Shown: piece by piece, positions 25,824 through 34,600 of the stretch
How the letters are laid out: every line of letters starts with the position of its first letter
Position numbering within the stretch: the stretch's first letter is position 1
Assembly: GCA_032052615.1 (NCBI GenBank)
Contig: DAMBWF010000019.1
Location: forward strand, 1 to 45,231
DNA length: 45,231 nt
DNA from: Pseudomonas_T sp032052615
GTDB lineage: Bacteria > Pseudomonadota > Gammaproteobacteria > Pseudomonadales > Pseudomonadaceae
Direction: 5' to 3'
Translations under genes and position numbers: made by a program
Notes under the pieces: generated by a model
The model's database searches: none
The model's input: the letters and a program-made list of their open reading frames with translations, nothing else
What the model was told of the DNA's origin: nothing

Positions 25824-25851
25824 AAAAGCGAGCCGCCGGTCGACCGGCGGC
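25824..25851 (-). terminator. Rho-independent terminator after leuB
   Basis: A perfect eight-base-pair stem GCCGCCGG / CCGGCGGC with a TCGA loop (25832-25851). On the minus strand it is followed by TCGC and then TTTT (25827-25824). It lies eight bases past the leuB stop, so leuB and asd are separate transcription units. Confidence 0.85.
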
Positions 25852-25859
25852 CCGACAGA

Positions 25860-26939
25860 TTACAGATTCCCCAGGGCGGCGACTACCGCGTCGCCCATTT
25901 CCGCGGTGCCCACCCGGTGGGTGCCGGCGGAGTGGATATCGCCGGTGCGCAACCCCTGGTCCAGCACCTGGCTGACCGCCCGCTCGATGGCGTCGGCGGC
26001 GTCGCTGCGGGCGAAGCTGTAGCGCAGCATCATGGATACCGAGAGGATGGTCGCCAGGGGGTTGGCGATGCCTTGGCCGGCGATGTCCGGCGCCGAGCCG
26101 TGGCAGGGCTCGTAGAGACCCTTGTTATGGGCGTCCAGCGAAGCCGAGGGCAGCATGCCGATGGAGCCGGTGAGCATCGAGGCCTCGTCGGAAAGGATGT
26201 CGCCGAACATGTTGTCGGTGACGATCACGTCGAACTGCTTGGGCGCGCGGACCAGTTGCATGGCCGCGTTGTCGACGTACATGTGGCTCAGTTCCACGTC
26301 GGCGTAGTCCTTGGCCACTTCCTCCACCACCTCGCGCCACAGCTGGCTGGAAGCGAGCACGTTGGCCTTGTCCACCGAGCACAGTTTTCCACCGCGCAGG
26401 CGCGCCATGTCGAAACCGACCCGGGCGATGCGGCGAATCTCGCTCTCGCTGTAGGGCAGCGTGTCGAAGGCCCGGCGCTCGCCGTTCCCCTGTTCCAGGC
26501 CACGGGGCGCGCCGAAGTAGATACCGCCGGTCAGCTCGCGGACGATGAGAATGTCCAGCCCGGCCACCACTTCGGGCTTCAAGGTGGAAGCCTCGGCCAG
26601 TTGCGGGTAGAGGATGGCCGGGCGCAGGTTGGCGAACAGCCCGAGTTGCGAGCGGATCTTCAGCAGGCCGCGCTCGGGGCGGATGTCCCGCTCGATGCCG
26701 TCCCACTTCGGCCCGCCCACGGCACCCAGCAGCACGGCGTCGGCGGCCCGGGCGCGGGCCAGGGTCTCGTCGGCCAGCGGCACGCCGTGACGGTCGATGG
26801 CGGCACCGCCGATGACGTCCTCCAGCAGCTCGAAGCCTAGCGCATAGCGCGCATTGGCCTGGTTCAGCACCTTGATCGCCTCGGCCATGATCTCCGGGCC
26901 GATGCCGTCGCCGGGGAGAATCAGAATCTGCTTGCTCAT
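25860..26939 (-). CDS. leuB: 3-isopropylmalate dehydrogenase
   Basis: A 359-residue NAD-dependent decarboxylating dehydrogenase, the third step of leucine synthesis. Motifs are the start ILPGDGIGPEIMAEA, substrate Args in RPERGLLKIRSQLGLFANLRPA, the catalytic Tyr in REL-TGGIYFG, Lys and Asp residues in NMFGDILSDE, and the cofactor region HGSAPDIAGQGIANP. The length is normal. It lies downstream of leuD and leuC with two unrelated genes in between. Confidence 0.97.
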   Translation of the reverse strand: MSKQILILPGDGIGPEIMAEAIKVLNQANARYALGFELLEDVIGGAAIDRHGVPLADETLARARAADAVLLGAVGGPKWDGIERDIRPERGLLKIRSQLGLFANLRPAILYPQLAEASTLKPEVVAGLDILIVRELTGGIYFGAPRGLEQGNGERRAFDTLPYSESEIRRIARVGFDMARLRGGKLCSVDKANVLASSQLWREVVEEVAKDYADVELSHMYVDNAAMQLVRAPKQFDVIVTDNMFGDILSDEASMLTGSIGMLPSASLDAHNKGLYEPCHGSAPDIAGQGIANPLATILSVSMMLRYSFARSDAADAIERAVSQVLDQGLRTGDIHSAGTHRVGTAEMGDAVVAALGNL

Positions 26940-27006
26940 AACAACCTCAAGGCTGCGGACCGGACGCGACGCAGGTCGCGGGCAGGTGGTCCGTTGATGA
27001 AAGGGT

Positions 27007-27768
27007 TCAGGAACGCTCGGCCCAGAGCACCAGCACGTCGGTGCTGAAGGTGCCGTCGGGTTCGATGCGGTAATAGGCGCGGACCTCCTCGCCGACGGCG
27101 GCCTGCAACGCCAGGATGGCGTCGCGCATCACCGGCGGGGTGCGCATCCGGGCGATCCAGGTGGCGAAGTCCAGGCGCAGCCGCCGCAGGTCATGGCCGC
27201 TGGCCCGCAGCCCGGCGTCGCCCACCGCGCCCAGCCACTCGGCCACGCGGTAGTCGCGCACGTGGCTGGTGTCGCGCAGCACTTCCACGGTCTGCAGGTA
27301 GGTATCCAGCAGCGGCTCGCCGGGGGCAACCACGTCGATGAAGGCCGCCGCGCCGCCTGGCTTGAGCACTCGGCGCACCTCGCGAAGGGCCTGGCCGAGG
27401 TCTCGCCAGTGGTGAGCGGAATAGCGGCTGAAGACGAAGTCGAAGGAAGCGTCGTCGAACGGCAGGCGCTCCGCGGCGCCCGGCACCGTGCGCAGGTTGT
27501 CGAGGCCACGCTCGGCGGCCGTGCGGGCCACCACGTCCAGCATCTGCTGGGAGAGGTCGTAGGCCACCACCTCCGCCACCGAGGCGGCGACGTGGAAGCC
27601 GACATGGCCGGCGCCGCAGCCCAGGTCCAGCACTCGCGCATCGGTGCGCCCGGCGACCCGGGCCCGCAGCTGGGCGAATTCCTCGCCTTGAGCGTGCACC
27701 GCGCTGTTCAGGTACGCCTGGGCTTGCTCGCCGAACTGGCGCTGGACCACCTGCTGATGACCGCTCAT
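27007..27768 (-). CDS. Class I SAM-dependent methyltransferase
   Basis: A 253-residue cytoplasmic methyltransferase of the UbiE/Methyltransf_11 kind. The SAM-binding loop VLDLGCGAG is at about residues 46-54, an acidic residue ends the second strand (VVAYDLSQQML), and the fourth-strand motif is FDFVFSRYSAHHW, followed by REVRRVLKPGG. The substrate is unknown. It resembles small-molecule methyltransferases rather than RNA or protein enzymes. It sits between leuB and the DUF3617 gene on the same strand with a 67-bp gap to leuB. A conserved hypothetical gene occupies a similar place in P. aeruginosa. Confidence 0.88.
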   Translation of the reverse strand: MSGHQQVVQRQFGEQAQAYLNSAVHAQGEEFAQLRARVAGRTDARVLDLGCGAGHVGFHVAASVAEVVAYDLSQQMLDVVARTAAERGLDNLRTVPGAAERLPFDDASFDFVFSRYSAHHWRDLGQALREVRRVLKPGGAAAFIDVVAPGEPLLDTYLQTVEVLRDTSHVRDYRVAEWLGAVGDAGLRASGHDLRRLRLDFATWIARMRTPPVMRDAILALQAAVGEEVRAYYRIEPDGTFSTDVLVLWAERS

Positions 27769-27795
27769 GACTGCTCCTTCGGATGACCGCCGTGA

Positions 27796-28290
27796 TCAGC
27801 GGTAGGTGGGGACGCCCGGATCGCAGCGATCCTTGCGCCATTGGCCGGCCAGTTCGCCGCTCTGGTTCATGGAGCCGTTCTTCAGGCTGTAGCGGCCGTG
27901 ATAGGCGGTCTCGCTGTCCAGTTGCATCTGGAACGGGCCGCTGCCCATCTGTGGGCCGCAGGCCAGCACGCCGGTGATCTGGCGGCCCACCCGCTTGTAG
28001 TTCTGGATGGCGCAGCCGCCCTGCCCCTTGAAGGCGGCGACCGCCTTGTCCAGGGAGGTCTGGTCGGGGGCGACGCACTGGCGGCTGGTGAGGCTCTGGC
28101 CGCCCACCGGCAACTGAAGGCCGAGCTGCTTCATCTGCGCCACCTGTTCCGGCGTGAGCGAGGGCATGCCCTCGATATTCATCTTCAGCGTCACGTCCCA
28201 TTGGCCCGGGCGGACCCGATCCAGGGTGTCGGCCGAGGCCGACAGGCAGGCCAGGGCACAGCCCGCGAAAAGCACCGCAGACAACCGCAT
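27796..28290 (-). CDS. DUF3617 family exported protein
   Basis: A 164-residue secreted protein of unknown function. The start ATG 28290 follows AGAGG by seven bases and gives a signal peptide (MRLSAVLFAGCALACLSASA, cut before DTLDRV). The mature part shows the DUF3617 pattern RPGQWDVTLKMNIEGMP, with four later Cys (CVAP, GCAI, ACGP, RCDP) that could form two periplasmic disulfides. The Cys residues in the hydrophobic core do not form a clear lipobox. It lies between leuD and the methyltransferase gene, 58 bp after leuD. Confidence 0.82.
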   Translation of the reverse strand: MRLSAVLFAGCALACLSASADTLDRVRPGQWDVTLKMNIEGMPSLTPEQVAQMKQLGLQLPVGGQSLTSRQCVAPDQTSLDKAVAAFKGQGGCAIQNYKRVGRQITGVLACGPQMGSGPFQMQLDSETAYHGRYSLKNGSMNQSGELAGQWRKDRCDPGVPTYR

Positions 28291-28348
28291 AAGGAATCCT
28301 CTTTTCCGTCGTTCAGGGCACGGCGCCGCCGCCCCCGGACGGGACGGC

Positions 28349-28993
28349 TCAGGCGTCGCGAAACAACCAGGGTTGCCGTTGCCGGTGGCCGGCCTCGAAC
28401 TGCCTGATCGCCTCGGCATCCTGCAAGGTCAAGCCGATATCGTCGAGCCCGTTGAGCAGGCAATGCTTGCGGAAGGCGTCGATCTCGAAGCCGTAGCGGG
28501 TGCCGTCCGGCAGGATGACCGCCTGCTCGGCGAGGTCGACGGTCAATCGGTAGCCTTCCTCGGCCTCCACCTGGCGGAACAGCTCGTCCACCTCCGCCTC
28601 GGTCAGGACGATCGGCAACAGCCCGTTCTTGAAGCTGTTGTTGAAGAAAATGTCGGCGAAGCTGGGCGCGATGACCGCGCGGAAGCCGTACTCGTCCAGA
28701 GCCCAGGGCGCGTGCTCGCGGGACGAGCCGCAGCCGAAGTTCTCCCGGGCCAGCAGCACGCTGGCGCCCCGGTAGCGGGGGAAGTTGAGTACGAACTCCG
28801 GGTTGATCGGACGGCGGCTGTTGTCCTGGTTGGGCTGGCCCACGTCCAGGTAGCGCCACTCGTCGAACAGGTTCGGGCCGAAGCCGGTGCGCTTGATCGA
28901 CTTGAGGAATTGCTTGGGAATGATCTGGTCGGTGTCGACGTTGGCCCGGTCGAGGGGGCAGACCAGACCGGTGTGCTGGGTGAAGGCTTTCAT
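28349..28993 (-). CDS. leuD: 3-isopropylmalate dehydratase small subunit
   Basis: A 214-residue swivelling-domain subunit that works with LeuC to isomerise 2-isopropylmalate to 3-isopropylmalate. ATG 28993 gives the family start MKAFTQHTGLVCPLDRANVDTD and follows GAGGAG by nine bases. Signature ENFGCGSSREHAPWAL and SFADIFFNNSFKNGLLP are intact. It lies 13 bases after leuC and is surely cotranscribed with it. Confidence 0.96.
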   Translation of the reverse strand: MKAFTQHTGLVCPLDRANVDTDQIIPKQFLKSIKRTGFGPNLFDEWRYLDVGQPNQDNSRRPINPEFVLNFPRYRGASVLLARENFGCGSSREHAPWALDEYGFRAVIAPSFADIFFNNSFKNGLLPIVLTEAEVDELFRQVEAEEGYRLTVDLAEQAVILPDGTRYGFEIDAFRKHCLLNGLDDIGLTLQDAEAIRQFEAGHRQRQPWLFRDA

Positions 28994-29006
28994 GGGGGCG
29001 GTCTCC

Positions 29007-30434
29007 TCAGGCCTGGAGCAAGTCACGGACGTCGACGAAGTGGCCGGTCACGGCCGCGGCCGCGGCCATGGCCGGGCTTACCAGGTGGGTGCGCCCACCG
29101 GCGCCCTGGCGCCCCTCGAAGTTCCGGTTGGACGTGGATGCGCAGTGCTCGCCGCTGCCCAGCTTGTCGGGGTTCATCGCCAGGCACATGGAGCAGCCCG
29201 GTTCGCGCCATTCGAAGCCCGCCTCGATGAAGATGCGGTCGAGCCCTTCCCGCTCCGCCTGCGCCTTGACCAGACCCGACCCCGGCACCACCAGGGCCTG
29301 TTTGACGCTGGCGGCCACCTTGCGGCCCCTGGCCACCTCGGCGGCGGCCCGCAGGTCCTCGATCCGCGAATTGGTGCAGGAACCGATGAAGACCCGGTCC
29401 AGGCGGATATCGACGATCGGCTGATTGGGCGCCAGGCCCATGTACTTGAGGGCGCGGACGATGGAATCGCGCTTGACCGGGTCGGCCTCGGCGGCCGGGT
29501 CCGGCACGTTCTGGTCCACCGCCAGCACCATCTCCGGCGAGGTGCCCCAGCTCACCTGGGGCTTGATGTCCTCGGCGCGCAGCTCGACCAGTGTGTCGAA
29601 GACCGCGTCGGGGTCGGACACCAGTTCGCGCCAGGCGGCCACCGCCGTGTCCCAGTCGGCGCCGCGAGGAGCGAACGGACGACCCTCGACGTAGGCGATG
29701 GTCTTCTCGTCCACCGCCACCATGCCGACCCGGGCACCGGCCTCGATGGCCATGTTGCAGAGGGTCATGCGGCCTTCCATGGACAACTCGCGGATGGCGC
29801 TGCCGGCGAACTCCAGTGCGTGGCCGTTGCCCCCGGCGGTACCGATCCGCCCGATCACCGCGAGCACGATGTCCTTGGCGGTGACGCCGAACGGCAACGC
29901 GCCCTCGACCCGCACCTGCATGTTCTTCATCTTCTTGGCCACCAGGCACTGGGTAGCGAGCACATGCTCCACCTCGGAGGTGCCGATGCCGTGGGCAAGC
30001 GCGCCGAAAGCCCCATGGGTCGAGGTATGGGAGTCGCCGCAGACCACGGTCATGCCCGGCAGGGTGGCGCCCTGCTCCGGACCGATGACGTGAACGATGC
30101 CCTGGCGCACGTCGTTCATCTTGAATTCCAGGATGCCGAAGGCGTCGCAGTTTTCGTCCAGGGTCTTCACCTGGATGCGCGACACCTCGTCGGCGATGGC
30201 GTCGAGGCCGCCGCGCCGCTCGACCGGAGTGGTCGGCACGTTGTGATCGGGCGTGGCGATGTTGGCGTCGATGCGCCAGGGCTGGCGGCCGGCCAGGCGC
30301 AGCCCCTCGAAGGCTTGGGGCGAGGTCACTTCATGGAGAATGTGGCGGTCGATGTAGATCAGCGACGAGCCGTCGTCGCGCCGCTTGACCTCATGGGCCT
30401 CCCACAATTTGTCGTAGAGCGTTTTGCCGGCCAT
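29007..30434 (-). CDS. leuC: 3-isopropylmalate dehydratase large subunit
   Basis: A 475-residue aconitase-family enzyme with a [4Fe-4S] cluster held by C353 (IGSCTNSR), C414 and C417 (CSMCLAMN). HVIGPEQG, VVCGDSHTSTHGAFG and the C-terminal SNRNFEGRQG are conserved. It is the large subunit of the leucine-pathway isomerase, paired with LeuD. The promoter is predicted at 30506-30534, giving a leader of about 65 bases, and a LysR-type gene is divergent from it. Confidence 0.97.
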   Translation of the reverse strand: MAGKTLYDKLWEAHEVKRRDDGSSLIYIDRHILHEVTSPQAFEGLRLAGRQPWRIDANIATPDHNVPTTPVERRGGLDAIADEVSRIQVKTLDENCDAFGILEFKMNDVRQGIVHVIGPEQGATLPGMTVVCGDSHTSTHGAFGALAHGIGTSEVEHVLATQCLVAKKMKNMQVRVEGALPFGVTAKDIVLAVIGRIGTAGGNGHALEFAGSAIRELSMEGRMTLCNMAIEAGARVGMVAVDEKTIAYVEGRPFAPRGADWDTAVAAWRELVSDPDAVFDTLVELRAEDIKPQVSWGTSPEMVLAVDQNVPDPAAEADPVKRDSIVRALKYMGLAPNQPIVDIRLDRVFIGSCTNSRIEDLRAAAEVARGRKVAASVKQALVVPGSGLVKAQAEREGLDRIFIEAGFEWREPGCSMCLAMNPDKLGSGEHCASTSNRNFEGRQGAGGRTHLVSPAMAAAAAVTGHFVDVRDLLQA

Positions 30435-30505
30435 CGCAGTGTCCTCATCAGCGTCTTCGCATGCCGTTACGGAGCCCGCGAAAGGCCCCTCGGCTTATGG
30501 GGTCG

Positions 30506-30534
30506 ATACTAGAAGGCCGTATCGAATAACTCAA
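30506..30534 (-). promoter_or_regulatory. Predicted sigma70 promoter of leuC
   Basis: On the minus strand TTGAGT (30534-30529) and TAGTAT (30511-30506) are separated by 17 bases. Each matches four of six consensus bases. The site is in the most AT-rich part of the leuC/LysR intergenic region. Confidence 0.55.
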
Positions 30535-30561
30535 ATTCATATTTTTCATTCATTGAATAAC
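30524..30561. promoter_or_regulatory. Repeated GAATAAC boxes and ATTCA-T-TGAAT dyad, likely LysR operator
   Basis: GAATAAC occurs at 30524-30530 and again at 30555-30561, 31 bp apart, which is about three helical turns. The second copy overlaps a perfect dyad ATTCA-T-TGAAT (30548-30558). One repeat covers the leuC -35 region and the other lies just upstream. Two sites on one DNA face, between a LysR gene and its divergent neighbour, fit the usual LysR arrangement of recognition and activation sites. The assignment is inferred. Confidence 0.5.
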
Positions 30562-30609
30562 ATTCAGGAATAGAAGAAGCTATAGCACCTGCTCCCAGCG
30601 ACCGCCCCC

Positions 30610-31491
30610 ATGGACCTCGGCACTCTCGACGCTTTCATCGCCATCGCCGAAACCGGCAGTTTTTCCAGCGCGGCGGAACGCCTGCACCTGACCCAGCCCG
30701 CCGTGAGCAAGCGCATCGCCGCCCTGGAACAGCAACTGGACGTTCGCCTGTTCGACCGCCTGGGTCGGGAGATCGGGCTGACCGAGTCCGGCCGGGCATT
30801 GCTGCCTCGGGCGTATCAGATCCTCAACGTGCTGGACGATACCCGCCGTGCCCTGAACAACCTCAGCGGCGAGGTCAGTGGGCGGCTGACCCTGGCGACC
30901 AGCCATCACATCGGCCTGCATCGCCTGCCGCCGCTGTTGCGCGCCTTCACCCGCGCCTATCCCAAGGTGGCCCTGGACATCTGCTTCCTCGATTCGGAAA
31001 TGGCCTATGAGGAAATCCTCCACGGCCGCGCGGAATTGGCGGTGATCACCCTGGCGCCCCAGACCGCCGCGCCGGTGAAGGCGGTGACCGTCTGGGACGA
31101 CCCGCTGGATTTCGTCGCCGCGACCGACCACCCGTTGGCCGCCGACAAGAAGGTGACGCTCGCCGACATCGCCCGGCACCCGGCGGTATTCCCCGGGGAC
31201 AACACCTTCACTCACCACATCGTCCGTCGCCTGTTCGAGGCGCAGCGCCTGGTCCCCAACGTGGCCATGAGTACCAATTACCTGGAGACCATCAAGATGA
31301 TGGTCTCCATCGGCATCGCCTGGAGCGTGCTGCCGCGCACCATGCTCGACGATCAAGTGATACGGTTGCCCCTGCGCGAAGTGCAACTGAGCCGGCGGCT
31401 GGGCTATATCCTCCACACCGAGCGCACCCTGTCCAACGCGGCGCGGGCGTTCATGGCACTGATGGATGCCCAGCGCGAGCGACTTGCCTAG
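30610..31491 (+). CDS. LysR-type transcriptional regulator, divergent from leuC
   Basis: A 293-residue regulator. The N-terminal winged helix-turn-helix covers about residues 1-60 (LDAFIAIAETGSFSSAAERLHLTQPAVSKRIAALE), followed by a linker helix and a periplasmic-binding-protein-like effector domain (about 88-290). A LysR gene in the same place is present in P. aeruginosa (PA3122). By position it probably controls leuCD, perhaps with a leucine-pathway intermediate as coinducer; this is inferred. No strong ribosome site is seen before ATG 30610. Confidence 0.92.
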   Translation: MDLGTLDAFIAIAETGSFSSAAERLHLTQPAVSKRIAALEQQLDVRLFDRLGREIGLTESGRALLPRAYQILNVLDDTRRALNNLSGEVSGRLTLATSHHIGLHRLPPLLRAFTRAYPKVALDICFLDSEMAYEEILHGRAELAVITLAPQTAAPVKAVTVWDDPLDFVAATDHPLAADKKVTLADIARHPAVFPGDNTFTHHIVRRLFEAQRLVPNVAMSTNYLETIKMMVSIGIAWSVLPRTMLDDQVIRLPLREVQLSRRLGYILHTERTLSNAARAFMALMDAQRERLA

Positions 31492-31636
31492 GGACGCGCG
31501 CTATGGCTAACGTGGGGACACTTCGACAACCCGACCCGCCCATGCCTTCGTGTCGCCTTCCGCCCGCAGCGGCCCTTTCCCTTCTTTTCTCCCCGCCTCC
31601 CGCGGTTTGTCCTTTCTCCCAGCGAGCTTGAACCCG

Positions 31637-34600
31637 ATGGCCCATTCGTCCGATCGCACGCCCCCGCTGCCCTTTCTTTCGGCGCTCGTCTCCACGGCGT
31701 TCGAAACCACCTGGCAGGACAGCCAAATGCTGCTCGCCACCCTGGACGCCGCCCACCTGGGTGTCTGGTGCTGGAATCTGGACAGCGGCCGGGTCGACTG
31801 CTCGCGGCGCGCCCGGTCGTTGCTCGGCCTGGACCCACGTCACCCGTCCAGCGCGCCCACCGACTACCTCGAACTGGTCGATCCGGAAGACCGCGCCTCG
31901 GTGCTCCGCCTGATCGGAAAGGCCCAGGCCGGGCAGCCCTCGCCGCGCCCTTCCGCCCACCGCGTCCGCTGGCCGGACGGCAGTCCGCACTGGCTGGAGG
32001 TCAGCGGCAGCCTGCAACGGACCCCCGACGGGCGGCGCGTCATGCTGGGTACCCTGCGGGATGTGACGGCGCAGCAACGCCGGGCCGAGGCACTGAACAA
32101 CAGTAAGCGGCGCTTCTCCACTCTCTTCCACCTGAGCCCGGACGTGGTGCTGCTGATCCGCTTCGACGACGGACTGATCATCGAAGCCAACCAGCACTTC
32201 GGCACCCTGTTCGGCTGGCCGCCGGAGGCGGTCGTCGGCCTGCCCATCGCCCGGCTGAACCTGTGGGTGGATGGCCAGCAGCGCGAGCGCCTGCGCCAGC
32301 AGGCCTCCCTGACCGGCGAGCCGACGGTGCAGGAAGTCCGCTGGCGCACCCGCGAGGGCCGCGTGCTGGATGGCCTGCTGTCCAGCCAGTACATCGTGCT
32401 GGAAGGCCAGGCCTGCCTGCTCAGCACCTTCCTCGACACCACGGAGCGCAAGCGCGCCGAGGCGGCGTTGCGGGCCAGCCAAGAGAAGTTCGCCAAGGCC
32501 TTCCAGACCAGCAGCGATGTGGTGGTGATCAGCGACAAGGCCAGCGGGCGGCTGATCGAGGTCAACGCTACCTTCGAACGGCAGTTCGGCTGGAGCGCCG
32601 CCGAGGCCCTCGGCCGCACGTCGGTGGAACTGGGTTTCTGGACGCAGGCCGAGGATCGCGCGCGCATGCTCGCCGCGTTGCAGCGGGAGGGCGGCCTGAA
32701 ACAGCACGAGGCGCTGCTGGCGAATCGCGACGGTGTGGTCGGCACCACCCTGATCAACGGCGGCGAGGTCGACCTGGACGGTCGGGCCTGCCTGGTCCTG
32801 ACCATCCGCGACATCAGCGGTCAACGTCGACAGGAGGCGGCCCTCAAGGAAAGCCAGGAGCGCCTCACCCTGGCGCTGGACTCGGCGGAACTCGGCACCT
32901 GGGACTGGCACATCCCCAGCGGCCAACTCTATGGCTCGCCCCGCGCCGCGGCCTTGCACGGCCTGGAGGAGGCGCCCTATCACGGCAACTTCAAGCACTT
33001 CTTCCGTTGCGTGCCGGAGGATGACCAGGCCGCCATGCGCCAGGCCTACTTCGACCTGCTGGAGGGGCGCCGCCAGGATTACCAGATCACCTACCGGGCG
33101 CGCTTCGCCAATGGCGCCACCCAATACCTGGAAAGCACGGCGCGGCTGTACTTCGATGAGTCGGGCGCGCCGCTGCGCATGACCGGTATCCTGATGAACA
33201 TCAGTGAGCGGGTGCAGCGGGAGCAGCGCCTGGCCGCCTCGGAGGAAAAGTTCGCCACCCTGTTCCAGGCCAGCCCGGAACCGATCTGCGTGTCCCGGGT
33301 GAGCGACGGCTGCCTCCTGGAGATCAACCCCAGCTTCACCGAGACTTTCGGCTGGCGCCCCGAGGAGGTGGTGGGCCGCACGGCTTCCGCCTTCGGGTTC
33401 TGGGTCGACTCCGCGCAACGCGAGGCGATACTGCGGGCCCTCGACAAGGGGCATGGGCTGAACGGCGAAGTGGCGCGCTTCCGGACCCGGGACGGACAGG
33501 AGCTGACCTGCGTGCTCTCCAGCCGATACATCCAAGTCGACCGCCAGCCGTGCATCACCACCACCTTCCGCGACATCAGTGCCCGCCAGCGCGCCGAGGC
33601 GGCTCTCAAGGCCAGCGAGGAGAAGTTCGCCAAGGCGTTCCACTCGAGTCCGGACGCCATCGTCATCATCGAACGGGACAGTGGTCGCTACATCGAGGTA
33701 AACGAAGGCTTCTGCCGTCTCACCGGCTACCGCCCCCACGACGTGATCGGCCGCACTCTCGAAGAAGTCCACCTGTGGGCCGACGACCAGGAACGCGACA
33801 CGCTGTTCAAGCGCCTGCGACACGACGCGCGCATCCATCACTTGGAACTGCGCGGCCTGCACCGCGACGGCGATGCCTGGATCGTCGAGGTCTCGGTCGA
33901 GCCCATCGAGCTCAATGGCGTTGCCTGCCGCCTGATCACGGCGCGAGACATCAGCGAGCTGAAGCACGCCCAGGCCCAGGTCCACCACCTGGCCTACCAC
34001 GACCCGCTGACCAACCTGCCCAACCGGGCGCTGCTGATCGACCGACTCACCCAGCAGGTCGCCCTGCTCAAGCGCCACGACATGCGCGGCGCGCTGCTGT
34101 TCCTCGACCTGGACCACTTCAAGCACATCAACGACTCCCTTGGCCACCCGGTGGGCGACGCGGTCTTGAAGATGGTCACCGCGCGCCTGGAAGCCAGCGT
34201 GCGGCTGGAGGACACCGTCTCGCGACTGGGCGGCGACGAGTTCGTGGTGCTGTTGTCCGGCCTGCCGGGCAAGCGCTCCGAGGTCACCCGGCAGGTGCGG
34301 CAGATCGCCGACAAGCTGCGCAAGATCATCGCCGAGCCGATGCTGCTGGACGGCCACCGCCTGCAAGTCACTCCCAGCATGGGCATCGCCCTGATCCCCG
34401 ACCATGGCGAGAACCCGGCGGACCTGCTCAAGCGCGCCGACATCGCCCTGTACCGGGCCAAGGACTCCGGACGCAACACCCTGCAGTTGTTCCGCAGCAC
34501 CATGCAGGAGGCCGCCAGCGAGCGGCTGCGCCTGGAGAACGACCTGCGGCTGGCCCTGGTGCGGGGCGAGTTCGAGCTGTACTTCCAACCCCAGGTGGAT

